Shown: positions 39,374 through 47,608 of the stretch, piece after piece
Numbering within the stretch: the stretch's first letter is position 1
Layout of the letters: the number at the start of each line of letters is the position of its first letter
Source: Clostridium chromiireducens
GTDB taxonomy: Bacteria > Bacillota > Clostridia > Clostridiales > Clostridiaceae
Direction of reading: 5' to 3'
DNA length: 64,000 nucleotides
Assembly (NCBI RefSeq): GCF_002029255.1
Contig: NZ_MZGT01000028.1
Span: forward strand, 1-64,000
Made by a program: the position numbers and the translations under genes
The notes under the pieces: model-generated
The model's input: only the letters and a program-made list of their open reading frames with translations
What the model was told of the DNA's origin: nothing
The model's database searches: none

Positions 39374-40591
39374 TTACTGATTAAATACTCTATACTTAGG
39401 AAGATTCCCTTCAAATGTTAAGCTAGGAAGTTCCTTGATAAGTGGTTCAAAATAAGAGTACGCTTCACTAGTCACAAAATTCCCTTCTTTATTAATCCAT
39501 TCTGTCGGGAAGTATTTCACATTATTCGCTACATCTTCAGCGTTAACTAAGGAATACGAAACTGTATATGGTTCGCTAACTTCCCTATTTATACTAACCA
39601 TTTTTCCTGTCTCACCTTGTACCGCATATTTTAGAGCCATTTTACCTGCATTATAGGCTTCTGTTAAATCTGTATCTGACGCACAATGCATCGCACAACG
39701 TTGAAGTATTCCAAGTTGTAGTGCTTTTACTCTTGTTGTAACACCAGCATCAAGAATTAACTTCCTTAAATAATTTGAAACACCACCTAACTGAGCGTGT
39801 CCAAAATTATCTTGAGATACACATTCAAATTCAGAAACAAAGTTATCATTTTCATCTTTTATACCTTCTGATACTATTATGTAAACTTTATTTTGTTCTT
39901 CGAATTTTCTTTTGACATCAGTTAAGAACTTAATCCTATCAAAAGCTGCTTCAGGAAGATATATAAAATCCGCAACTGGTTTATCATTTATTTTAGCTAG
40001 ACATGCGGAAGCTGCAAGCCATCCTGTATCTCTCCCCATAGTTTCTAATATAAATATACCATTATTAATATAAACTGAAGCATCTAAATATGTCTCTAAC
40101 GCTGTAGTACCAATAAACTTCGCTGCACTTCCAAAGCCTGGAGTATGATCAGTAAATTTTAAGTCATTATCAATAGTTTTAGGAATACCTATAAATTTTA
40201 TATCAATGTTATTTGCCCTTGCATACTTAGAAAGCTTGGCAATAGTGTCCATAGAATCATTTCCACCAACATAGAAGAATGCTTTAATATCATATTCTCT
40301 AAGGATTTCTATTAGAGATTCATATTCTTTACTATTGGAATTAACATCCTTTAATTTGTATCTGCAAGATCCTAATCCTGATGATGGCGTAAATCTAAAA
40401 TTATGTATATCTTCATCACACACAGATGATAAATCAATTATATTCTTATTTAATATTCCCTCAATTCCATTTAAACCGGCATATACCTTTTCAAAAGCTT
40501 TTTGTTCTTTATTCGCATTTAAAAGTCCCACCACACTTGAATTAATTACTGCTGTTGGACCTCCTGATTGGGCTATTATACAATTTGACAT
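39374..40591 (-). CDS. 6-phosphofructokinase, probably pyrophosphate-dependent
   Basis: 405 residues, PfkA superfamily. Phosphoryl-donor motifs are SGGPTAVIN, GGNDS (109-113) and PKTIDND (137-143). ATP-dependent enzymes usually carry GGDGS and PGTIDND; Lys in the second motif and no Gly in the first are hallmarks of the PPi-dependent group, here with Asn in place of the first Asp. It phosphorylates fructose-6-phosphate, reversibly if PPi-linked. Start ATG follows AAGGAGGAAATTTC. Monocistronic and away from the lower glycolytic block. It may be a second phosphofructokinase beside a classical pfkA elsewhere. Confidence 0.85.
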   Translation of the reverse strand: MSNCIIAQSGGPTAVINSSVVGLLNANKEQKAFEKVYAGLNGIEGILNKNIIDLSSVCDEDIHNFRFTPSSGLGSCRYKLKDVNSNSKEYESLIEILREYDIKAFFYVGGNDSMDTIAKLSKYARANNIDIKFIGIPKTIDNDLKFTDHTPGFGSAAKFIGTTALETYLDASVYINNGIFILETMGRDTGWLAASACLAKINDKPVADFIYLPEAAFDRIKFLTDVKRKFEEQNKVYIIVSEGIKDENDNFVSEFECVSQDNFGHAQLGGVSNYLRKLILDAGVTTRVKALQLGILQRCAMHCASDTDLTEAYNAGKMALKYAVQGETGKMVSINREVSEPYTVSYSLVNAEDVANNVKYFPTEWINKEGNFVTSEAYSYFEPLIKELPSLTFEGNLPKYRVFNQ

Positions 40592-40779
40592 GAAATTTCC
40601 TCCTTGTCTGTTATACTAAACAGTTCGAATATGATATACTATTTCACTCATAGTAATACACTATTTATTAATATACAATAAAAAAAGTATTTAATAAAGA
40701 CTTTTTTTAAATTTTTTGCATATATTAAAAGATTTTTAATTATTATAGAGTAAGTTTAATATTTAGAGGGGATGAGAAT

Positions 40780-41331
40780 ATGAATTTATATGATGTTATA
40801 ATAATAGGCATAGCATTAGCCATGGATGCCTTCGGAATTACCTTAGGTATTGGTCTAAATTCATCAGTTAACAGACAACATAAGGTTAAGTTTTTATTAT
40901 CTTTTGCATTTTTTCAATTTTTATTTACATATGTAGGAGGAAGTTTAGGATATTTATTTGATACTTATGTTACAAATATCCCCTCTATTGCAGGTGGAAT
41001 AATCATGGGAATTGTAGGAATACTTATAATGATTGATGGATTTAAAGAAAAAGAGAATGAAATACTAATAAAAAATAGTACCTGTATCATACTTGGAATC
41101 TCTGTAAGCATTGACGCTTTAGTGATTGGTTTTACTGCATTTCATCATATTCAACGAAATTTACTACTTTGTGTTAACTCAATTTTAATAGGGTTAATCA
41201 CATTATTTATTTGCACTTTAGGATATTTTATTTGTAGATATATAAAAAAAATAAAATTTGTGACAACATATGCAAATTTCTTTGCCGGTATTGCGCTTAT
41301 ATTTTTTGGACTTGAGATGATTTTTTTCTAA
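40780..41331 (+). CDS. mntP: MntP-like manganese efflux protein
   Basis: 183 residues, six membrane helices in two homologous halves. The paired acidic motifs are ALAMDAFG in helix 1 and SIDALVIG in helix 4, as in MntP. The family exports Mn2+. ATG follows GAGGGGATGAGAAT. A Fur-family regulator follows 114 bp downstream on the same strand, suggesting metal-related control. No yybP-ykoY riboswitch was recognised upstream. Confidence 0.82.
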   Translation: MNLYDVIIIGIALAMDAFGITLGIGLNSSVNRQHKVKFLLSFAFFQFLFTYVGGSLGYLFDTYVTNIPSIAGGIIMGIVGILIMIDGFKEKENEILIKNSTCIILGISVSIDALVIGFTAFHHIQRNLLLCVNSILIGLITLFICTLGYFICRYIKKIKFVTTYANFFAGIALIFFGLEMIFF

Positions 41332-41445
41332 ATAATCAGTATATCAAGTAAAAAATTATGAAATATTTAGCTTATTACTATTTTCATGTGCTTGCTTATA
41401 TATGCTATAATATACTTAATTATTTAGCTGTTAGGGGATATCAAA

Positions 41446-41856
41446 ATGGAGTCAAGAAACATTCTAAAAGAAAAAGGTATTAAAATAACAAAAGGAAGAA
41501 CAGAAATCCTAAATATATTGCAGACTTCTGAAAATAGTTTGTCAGCTGAAAAAATGTATCAAATTTGCAGGGGCAATAATATAGATATTAATCTAAGTAC
41601 TATTTATAGAACACTGGAATTATTCGAAGAAAAGGAAATTGTAGAAAAAATTCCTTTTAATGATGGAGTATTCTCTTATAAACTCAAAGGAAAAACTCAT
41701 AGACATCATTTACAATGTGATATTTGTCATAAAGAAGTTGATATTCCATGTCCTATGATTCAAATAGAAGAAATAGTTCAGAATTCAACCGGTTTTACTT
41801 TAACAGATCACGATTTAGTAATGAAAGGTGTATGCAAAGACTGCAAGAGTAAATAG
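41446..41856 (+). CDS. Fur-family metal-responsive regulator
   Basis: 136 residues. N-terminal winged helix (about 1-80) with LSTIYRTLELFEEKEIVEK; dimerisation domain with THRHHLQCDICHK and a second CKDC pair near the C terminus, the structural Zn(Cys)4 site. It could be Fur, Zur, Mur or PerR type; the sequence alone does not decide. An extended -10 (TGCTATAAT, 41403-41411) gives it its own promoter after mntP. The stop codon is 36 bp before a large palindromic element, which may serve as its terminator. Confidence 0.88.
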   Translation: MESRNILKEKGIKITKGRTEILNILQTSENSLSAEKMYQICRGNNIDINLSTIYRTLELFEEKEIVEKIPFNDGVFSYKLKGKTHRHHLQCDICHKEVDIPCPMIQIEEIVQNSTGFTLTDHDLVMKGVCKDCKSK

Positions 41857-41892
41857 CATCTTCCATAATATAAATTGCTAAGAACCTGAAAC

Positions 41893-42187
41893 ATAAAAAT
41901 ACTTGTAGTCTTATGAAATTTTAAGCTTACTGCTAAGCAACCGAAAGGGAATATATGTGTTTGCTTCGGTTCTTAGAATATTTTGCTGGGTGATTCTACG
42001 ATTATAAGCTGCATCCAAGGTGCTTGCCTCAAAAACTACGTTTTTGAACAAGCACATTTGGAACAACTTATAATCTAGAATCACAGCCAGCAAAATCTTC
42101 TTATGAACACTGCGCAAAAACATATATTCCCTTTCTTTGTTTAGTATTAAGCTTAAAATAAATATATATTCATACAAGTATTTTTAT
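41893..42187. repeat. giant imperfect palindrome, element 1
   Basis: 295 bp. Termini ATAAAAATACTTGTA and TACAAGTATTTTTAT are perfect 15-bp inverted repeats. The arms (about 140 bp each) pair along nearly their whole length with scattered mismatches, e.g. CATATATTCCCTTTC, AAGCTTAAAAT, CCAGCAAAAT and CTTATAATC on both sides. The centre is TCAAAAAC-tac-GTTTTTGA at 42029-42047. There is no credible coding sequence. It is related to element 2. It could be a MITE-like non-autonomous element or a long hairpin RNA. Confidence 0.85.
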
Positions 42188-42262
42188 ATTTCTGTGATTG
42201 CAATACCTTAAATTATATTTGTAGCTTTTTATATAATATATATTCCACACTTTTTCAGACTA

Positions 42263-42528
42263 GGTATTGGTAAAAGACCTAAAGTGATAGCAAAACAAAG
42301 AAATAGAACACATATATGTGGAGCAGGCATTGAAAAATAAGCTGCTCTGAATATCTTAATGGGAAGTTGTTCCGTTTTTGCTTGTCCTGTGCTTGCCACA
42401 GGAACATTCAGAAATGGGTGCAACTTTCCCATTTAGATATTCCCAGTGATATTTTTCATAGTCCTGAGGAACATATATGTGTTCTATTTCGGTTGTTCAT
42501 TGCCTCACTCTAAGTTCTTTACAATACC
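42263..42528. repeat. giant imperfect palindrome, element 2
   Basis: 266 bp, centred on TCCTGTG-cttgc-CACAGGA (42385-42403). Arms share ACATATATGTGTTCTATTTC, AGATATTC and CCCATT in inverted order and end near GGTATTGG and ACAATACC. Read on the minus strand, its arm CAACCGAAATAGAACACATATATG lines up with CAACCGAAAGGGAATATATGTG of element 1, and further shared words follow at matching positions, so the two are diverged members of one family. It stops four bases short of the ddl stop codon. Confidence 0.82.
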
Positions 42529-42532
42529 TTTA

Positions 42533-43438
42533 TTATCTGCTGATTTTGATTGAGTCTTCTATAATCATATCTATTAATTGAGAGAAACTTATATTTAGGG
42601 CTGCTGCACTCTTAGGGATTAAGCTATTTTTAGTCATTCCTGGAAGTGTATTCACTTCTAATATATACGGTGTTCCCTCTTCTGTAATTATCATATCAAC
42701 TCTTGAATATATTTCACATTTTAATGCTTTGTAAGTTTCTAAGGCCATTTTTTCTACTTCTTCGTGCAAGTTCTTTTCTAATTCAACAACAATTTCTTCT
42801 GCTCCGCCATCTTGATATTTTGAAGCAAAATCAAAAAATTCTGCTTTTGGCTTTATTGCAATTACAGGAAGCATTTTATCCCCATAAACCGGACATGTTA
42901 TTTCATCACCTTTTATAAATTTCTCAATCATTACTTCACTGTCCCATTTAAATGCTTCTACAACACAACTCTGGATTTCGCTTTCTTCTTTTACAATGAA
43001 TGTAGCCACACTTGATCCTCCATGAGTTGGTTTAACTACAACTGGATATCCTAATTCGTTTATCTTATCAAAATCTATACTGTCACCTTTTCTTAGATTA
43101 ATCCAAGGAGCTGTTCTAATCCCGGCAGCTTTCAAAGTTGATTTTGTTATATCTTTATCCATACACATCGCACTACTTAAAGGACCACATCCTGAATAAG
43201 GTATTCCTAATGTTTGTAAAACTGCTTGAACTGTTCCATCTTCCCCAAATTGGCCATGCAATGCTAAAAGTGCAAAATCTATTTCTTTGGTTTTAGTTAT
43301 TATATCATCTTTTTTATCTATTATTATTGATACTACTTCGTATTTATCTCTATTTATATTTTCAATTATAGAATTCCCACTTTTTAGTGATATTTCTCTT
43401 TCCGATGATATACCGCCCATTATAACTCCAATTTTCAT
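42533..43438 (-). CDS. ddl: D-alanine--D-alanine ligase
   Basis: 301 residues, ATP-grasp enzyme. It has GVIMGGISSEREISLKSG at the N terminus, HGQFGEDG, YSGCGPLSSAMCMDK, the ATP-binding VVKPTHGGSSVA and EVNTLPGMT at the C terminus. It makes D-Ala-D-Ala for peptidoglycan. ATG follows TTGGAGGAAATCA. A perfect 46-bp palindrome lies 24 bp upstream of the start. Downstream it meets palindromic element 2 instead of an ordinary terminator. Confidence 0.96.
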   Translation of the reverse strand: MKIGVIMGGISSEREISLKSGNSIIENINRDKYEVVSIIIDKKDDIITKTKEIDFALLALHGQFGEDGTVQAVLQTLGIPYSGCGPLSSAMCMDKDITKSTLKAAGIRTAPWINLRKGDSIDFDKINELGYPVVVKPTHGGSSVATFIVKEESEIQSCVVEAFKWDSEVMIEKFIKGDEITCPVYGDKMLPVIAIKPKAEFFDFASKYQDGGAEEIVVELEKNLHEEVEKMALETYKALKCEIYSRVDMIITEEGTPYILEVNTLPGMTKNSLIPKSAAALNISFSQLIDMIIEDSIKISR

Positions 43439-43462
43439 TGATTTCCTCCAACCATTTATTTA

Positions 43463-43508
43463 TAGTTATCAATATTCTATAATTATAATTATAGAATATT
43501 GATAACTA
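43463..43508. repeat. perfect 46-bp palindrome in front of ddl
   Basis: Every base from 43463 to 43485 pairs with 43508 to 43486, with no loop or mismatch; the left arm begins TAGTTATCAATATTCTATAA. It ends 24 bp before the ddl start, so in mRNA it would fold next to the ribosome binding site. There is no T tract, so an ordinary terminator is unlikely. Confidence 0.9.
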
Positions 43509-43555
43509 ATTCTTTTATCTATATTAATTTTAATTTACTATATATAAATTTAAAA

Positions 43556-43592
43556 GAACCACTAGTTAGATAAATTATCTTAATTGTGGTTC
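43556..43592 (-). terminator. plsC-nth operon terminator
   Basis: Minus strand GAACCAC and GTGGTTC form the base of a hairpin that includes an inner AGATAATTTATCT stem, followed by TTTTAAATTTAT, about 60 bp past the nth stop. Confidence 0.7.
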
Positions 43593-43653
43593 ATATTTTT
43601 AGTATGTATTTTTATTATAATTATTAATACTTAATAGCAACTATTAGATATCT

Positions 43654-44295
43654 TTATTCCTTGTTTTTATATACCTTCGCCTTATATTTACAGAGTTCAT
43701 TTAACGGACACCCTCCGCAATTAGGATTTCTAGCACTACAGCATCTTCTTCCATGAAATATTAGAAGATGGTGCATAAGTGTCCACTCTTTCTTAGACAA
43801 TTCTTTTTGTAGATGTTTTTCTACTTCTAATACATTTTCTGAATTTGCTAAACCTAATCTATTTGATACCCGAAATACATGAGTATCTACAGCTATAGAT
43901 GGCACATTAAAAGCATTTGATAATACAACATTGGCTGTCTTTCTTCCTGCTCCTGCAAGAGATATTATCTCTTCCATAGTCTTTGGAACTTCTCCATTAA
44001 ACTTTTCCTTAAGCTGATTAAACATAAGGATTAAATTTTTAGACTTATTTCTATATAAACCTATTTGTTTTATCCGTCCCTCAAGCTGGTCATTTGTTAA
44101 AGTTAATAAAGAATCTAAATCTGGATAATCTTTAAATAAATCCTTTGTTACTTCATTTACTTTCTTATCTGTTGTCTGAGCAGACAATATTGTAGCTACA
44201 AGTAATTGAAGTGGTGTTTCGTAATTTAATTCGCATTTTGCATCAGGGTATGTTTCCTTCAAAATATCTACAATCTTTTTTGTCCTTGCTTTCAT
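43654..44295 (-). CDS. nth: endonuclease III
   Basis: 213 residues. It has the helix-hairpin-helix (about 105-130, IISLAGAGRKTANVVL) with catalytic Lys, the catalytic Asp in VDTHVFRVSNRLGL, and a C-terminal four-cysteine [4Fe-4S] loop (CCSARNPNCGGCPLNELC). It removes oxidised pyrimidines and nicks abasic sites. It follows plsC by 16 bp, likely one operon. Confidence 0.96.
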   Translation of the reverse strand: MKARTKKIVDILKETYPDAKCELNYETPLQLLVATILSAQTTDKKVNEVTKDLFKDYPDLDSLLTLTNDQLEGRIKQIGLYRNKSKNLILMFNQLKEKFNGEVPKTMEEIISLAGAGRKTANVVLSNAFNVPSIAVDTHVFRVSNRLGLANSENVLEVEKHLQKELSKKEWTLMHHLLIFHGRRCCSARNPNCGGCPLNELCKYKAKVYKNKE

Positions 44296-44311
44296 ATCTT
44301 TTGTAATCTCC

Positions 44312-45016
44312 TTACTTATAAATTCCCTTATACTTTTCAGGCAAAAGATTTGCTATGCTCCTCATTAGAATATCCATACACTTGTCATCATATTCATGTT
44401 TATCTTCATCCTTTTGCTTAGGAGGAAATATAATTTTCCCGCCTATATTTATGGTAACATCTGCAGGCTGCCACTTTTCCGAACCCATATTTCCATCTTT
44501 ACTTATTGGTAGCAATACATCTGTACCAGACATACCAATTGGAATTATTTCTGCCTTTGCCATTCTGGCAAATAACAAAATGCCTTTTTTCCCCTGTATA
44601 AGTCCACCAGTTCTACTTCTAGTTCCCTCTGGAAATATCAAAACATCATTACCTTCTTTAAGTGCCTTAACCACCCTAGTAATAGCTTCTTTATCAGCCG
44701 AGCTAGGCTTGATCGGTATATTTTTGACTATCTTAGTTCCTAGTTGTGTTATCGGATCGTCTGATAACTTTACTCCTGCAACAAAGTAAGGATCACTTTT
44801 TTCTTTTAATACTCTTGACAAAACCAATCCATCAGAGTTACTCAAATGATTACAGACAAATATTCTTGGCTTTTTAGCCTTCTCTATATTATCTATTCCA
44901 TGAATATTTATTCTCGCATATTTTCTTATATAATTATTTACTATACTTTTCGCTATTTTTATAATTAATCCTTCAGGCATCATTTTTATTATTTTTATTG
45001 CAATTGGTGATAACAT
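44312..45016 (-). CDS. plsC: 1-acyl-glycerol-3-phosphate acyltransferase
   Basis: 234 residues from the chosen ATG. PlsC motifs are CNHLSNSDGLVL (HX4D), the glycerophosphate-binding FPEGTRSRTGG and IPIGMSGTD. An N-terminal hydrophobic/amphipathic helix should hold it at the membrane. It converts lysophosphatidic to phosphatidic acid. ATG at 45016 is selected over an in-frame start 66 bp upstream; the AAAGGTTGG site is modest, so the start is less certain. The 507-bp gap up to cysE holds only the cysE terminator; the rest is AT-rich with nothing recognised. Confidence 0.88.
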   Translation of the reverse strand: MLSPIAIKIIKMMPEGLIIKIAKSIVNNYIRKYARINIHGIDNIEKAKKPRIFVCNHLSNSDGLVLSRVLKEKSDPYFVAGVKLSDDPITQLGTKIVKNIPIKPSSADKEAITRVVKALKEGNDVLIFPEGTRSRTGGLIQGKKGILLFARMAKAEIIPIGMSGTDVLLPISKDGNMGSEKWQPADVTINIGGKIIFPPKQKDEDKHEYDDKCMDILMRSIANLLPEKYKGIYK

Positions 45017-45314
45017 TACATTCCAACCTTTCTTAATAAGCACATATATATTTATTATATTATGCAATACATAATTTTCCAATAAAAAAATAGTAATTTC
45101 TACTCATATCTTAGAAACAACGCATAATATATTTGAGCCTATATCAATATACATTATATATTCTTTCAAAAATCTATGCAATTCTTAAAATATTAATAAC
45201 CATATTGTAAGTTTTTTGTAACAATCTCAATCTGCAGATGTTAATAATAATGTTCTACATAGTTTTTATTAAAGTAAAAAACTAATATTTTTCATAATAT
45301 TTTATCCAAATGAA

Positions 45315-45360
45315 AAAGATATGAAATCTAAACTTATTAGTTTATTCTCTCATACCTTTG
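45315..45360 (-). terminator. probable cysK-cysE terminator
   Basis: Minus strand AAAGGTATGAGA... and ...TTTCATATCTTTTTC form a long stem with an inner AAACT-aata-AGTTT hairpin. It is about 165 bp past the cysE stop codon, rather distant. Confidence 0.6.
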
Positions 45361-45523
45361 TATAAAGTTATTCAATAATTATTAAATAATATCAAACTAA
45401 AATTACTTAACACTAAATTTAAATAAATCTTCTAGTCATAGAAACTTCTCATAATTTAAACCCACTGAATCTATATTAAATAAATCACCACTAACCTATC
45501 CAAATACTCCCATACATATATCA

Positions 45524-46114
45524 CTAAATTACCATATCATTAAATATTTTCTTTTTATGGCCTTTTACATCACTTATTTCGATTATAGTCGCACTTGCTG
45601 TTGTTCGAACAATATTTTTGGCTTGACTTCCTACTGCAGTTGCTTTTGCTGGTACGTTTTTCACAACTACCGCATTAGCTCCTATTTTAGCTCCCTTTTC
45701 TATTGTTATAGGACCAAGAACTTTAGCTCCAGTACCAATTAATACATCATCCTCAATAGTTGGATGCCTTTTCCCTTTATCTTTCCCTGTCCCACCTAAT
45801 GTCACTCCATGATAAATAGTAACATTATTTCCAATCTCAGCAGTTTCTCCTATAACCACACCCATTCCATGATCTATAAATAATCCTTTTCCTATTTTAG
45901 CTCCTGGATGAATTTCAATTCCTGTAAAGAATCTAGATAATTGAGAAATTAATCTAGCTAGAAAAAACCTCTTCTTCAAATAAAGAAAATGTGCTATTCT
46001 ATATGATATTAATGCGTGGATACACGGATATAGTAACAATACTTCTATTTTACTCTTAGCTGCTGGATCTTCGTTTAAAACCCGTTCCAAGTCATAATTC
46101 AATTTTTTAAACAC
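45524..46114 (-). CDS. cysE: serine O-acetyltransferase
   Basis: 196 residues. A short helical N-terminal part is followed by the left-handed beta-helix hexapeptide repeats with [39 protein letters not shown] and KRHPTI. It acetylates L-serine to O-acetylserine, the substrate of CysK encoded just upstream. The start is GTG at 46114 with AAGGAG eight bases upstream. Second gene of the T-box-controlled cysK-cysE unit. Confidence 0.95.
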   Translation of the reverse strand: MFKKLNYDLERVLNEDPAAKSKIEVLLLYPCIHALISYRIAHFLYLKKRFFLARLISQLSRFFTGIEIHPGAKIGKGLFIDHGMGVVIGETAEIGNNVTIYHGVTLGGTGKDKGKRHPTIEDDVLIGTGAKVLGPITIEKGAKIGANAVVVKNVPAKATAVGSQAKNIVRTTASATIIEISDVKGHKKKIFNDMVI

Positions 46115-46255
46115 AGCGTATTCTCCTTTTCTATAGTTTTCAGTAGAGCTTTTGTTTAAAGTGAAATTACAATTTATATTTAATGCATTTTCTAGTATTT
46201 AACTTTCCCAAAAGATCATAAAATAATTTATTTTCTCTTGTAGTTAATTAATTGC

Positions 46256-47167
46256 CTAGTCATATAATCCCATTGATATATACTTCTCTCCTCCATCTGG
46301 TGCAATAGCTAATACTTTTTTGCCTTTTCCGAGCTTCTTAGCAACCTGTAAAGCTGCATACACTGCTGCTCCTGATGATATACCAATTAGTACGCCTTCT
46401 GTTTGAGCAAATGATCTTGCTGTTTTAAAAGCATCTTCATCCTTTACTTGCAGTATTTCGTCCACATAATCCTTTTGATAAATTCCCGGAACAAATCCGG
46501 CACCAATACCCTGAATCTTATGTCCACCTGGATTTCCTCCACTTAACACTGGTGAGTTAGCCGGCTCAACTGCAAACGTTATAAGCCCCTCAATTTTCTT
46601 TTTTAAATTTTTAGATACTCCCACTACAGTTCCACCACTTCCAACTCCTGCTACAAATGCATCTAAATCTGGAATGTCTTTATATATTTCTTCTGCTGTT
46701 GTTTCATAATGCTTTTCAGGGTTAGCAATATTCTCAAATTGTTGAGGAATAAAATACCCTTCCCCACTTCCTATCTCTATTGCTTTCTCTATTGCACCTT
46801 TCATACCTTTAGCGCCTTCTGTTAATACAAGCTCTGCCCCATATGCTTTTATCAAATCTCTTCTTTCCTTACTCATTGTTTCTGGCATCACTATAATAAC
46901 TCTATAGCCTTTTAGTTTTCCTATAAGAGCGAGTGCTATTCCTGTATTTCCACTTGTTGGCTCTACTATTATTGACCCTTGCTTTAATATACCCTCTTTT
47001 TCAGCTCTTTCAACCATTCCTAAAGCCGCTCTATCTTTAACACTTCCACCTGGATTGAATTTTTCTAGTTTAACATATACCTCAGCAATATTTTCATCCT
47101 TAGTTAAATTATTTACTTTTATAATTGGTGTATTCCCTATTAATTCAAGTCCTCCATTATAAATCAT
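46256..47167 (-). CDS. cysK: cysteine synthase (O-acetylserine sulfhydrylase)
   Basis: 303 residues, fold type II PLP enzyme. The PLP lysine is in [13 protein letters not shown]; substrate loop [11 protein letters not shown]; phosphate-binding [11 protein letters not shown]-terminal SSGAA segment. It forms cysteine from O-acetylserine and sulfide. ATG follows AAGGAGGATAATAATAGT. First gene behind the T-box leader, followed by cysE 141 bp later. Confidence 0.96.
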   Translation of the reverse strand: MIYNGGLELIGNTPIIKVNNLTKDENIAEVYVKLEKFNPGGSVKDRAALGMVERAEKEGILKQGSIIVEPTSGNTGIALALIGKLKGYRVIIVMPETMSKERRDLIKAYGAELVLTEGAKGMKGAIEKAIEIGSGEGYFIPQQFENIANPEKHYETTAEEIYKDIPDLDAFVAGVGSGGTVVGVSKNLKKKIEGLITFAVEPANSPVLSGGNPGGHKIQGIGAGFVPGIYQKDYVDEILQVKDEDAFKTARSFAQTEGVLIGISSGAAVYAALQVAKKLGKGKKVLAIAPDGGEKYISMGLYD

Positions 47168-47226
47168 ACTATTATTATCCTCCTTAAATTTCTACTAAAT
47201 TATTTCATGTTTTTCATTTATATAAC

Positions 47227-47535
47227 AAAAAAACTTCATCCTCTATAAAATTATAGAGACGAAGTAAAATTCGCGGTTCCACTCTAATTGGATTAAATAA
47301 TTAATCCCTCTCAACTCAGGCACATAAAATGCCGTATCACTGTAACGGGCGAACCCGGAGAATCTTACTTAGGCAGATGTAAAATGATATGCCTATGTTC
47401 AGACTTCAACTCCAAAGGGCACTTCACACAAATTCTTGATGAAAAGTTCTCAGCTTCCTTTTCTCTCTGTAAACGTCCTCTATGTTACTTTCCTTTTTCC
47501 TAGTTTTTAATTCTTAGTGTTTTGATAGGGTTTAT
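47227..47535 (-). promoter_or_regulatory. T-box leader of cysK-cysE
   Basis: The minus strand contains the T-box core AGAGTGGAACCGCG (47273-47286 region), followed by a terminator hairpin (ACTTCGTCTCTATAA / TTATAGAGGATGAAGT, 47233-47265) and a T tract. Upstream is a long stem I region of about 200 nt. A TGC triplet at 47419-47421 is a candidate cysteine specifier. That fits the downstream genes, but I could not confirm its place in the specifier loop. Uncharged tRNA-Cys should favour readthrough. Confidence 0.93.
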
Positions 47536-47541
47536 AATATT

Positions 47542-47571
47542 ATTATATATAATTTATATAAAAAAAGTCAA
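47542..47571 (-). promoter_or_regulatory. promoter of the T-box leader
   Basis: -35 TTGACT (47566-47571), 18-bp spacer, -10 TATAAT (47542-47547). The -35 overlaps the end of the terminator of the preceding gene. Confidence 0.8.
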
Positions 47572-47602
47572 CACTTTTTAAGAAATTTCCTCAAAAGTGT
47601 TG
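47569..47602 (-). terminator. terminator of the MgtE-N/CBS gene
   Basis: Minus strand CAACACTTTT pairs with AAAAGTGTTG and is followed by ACTTTTTTT. The last stem bases and the start of the T tract also form the -35 box of the T-box promoter. Confidence 0.85.
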
Positions 47603-47608
47603 CTTGCA

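Noticed and set aside
41911..42432. Open frames of 88 and 67 codons on the minus strand inside the palindromic elements
   Set aside because: They follow the palindrome arms, have no ribosome binding site, and each mirrors the other arm of the same element; they look like chance frames.
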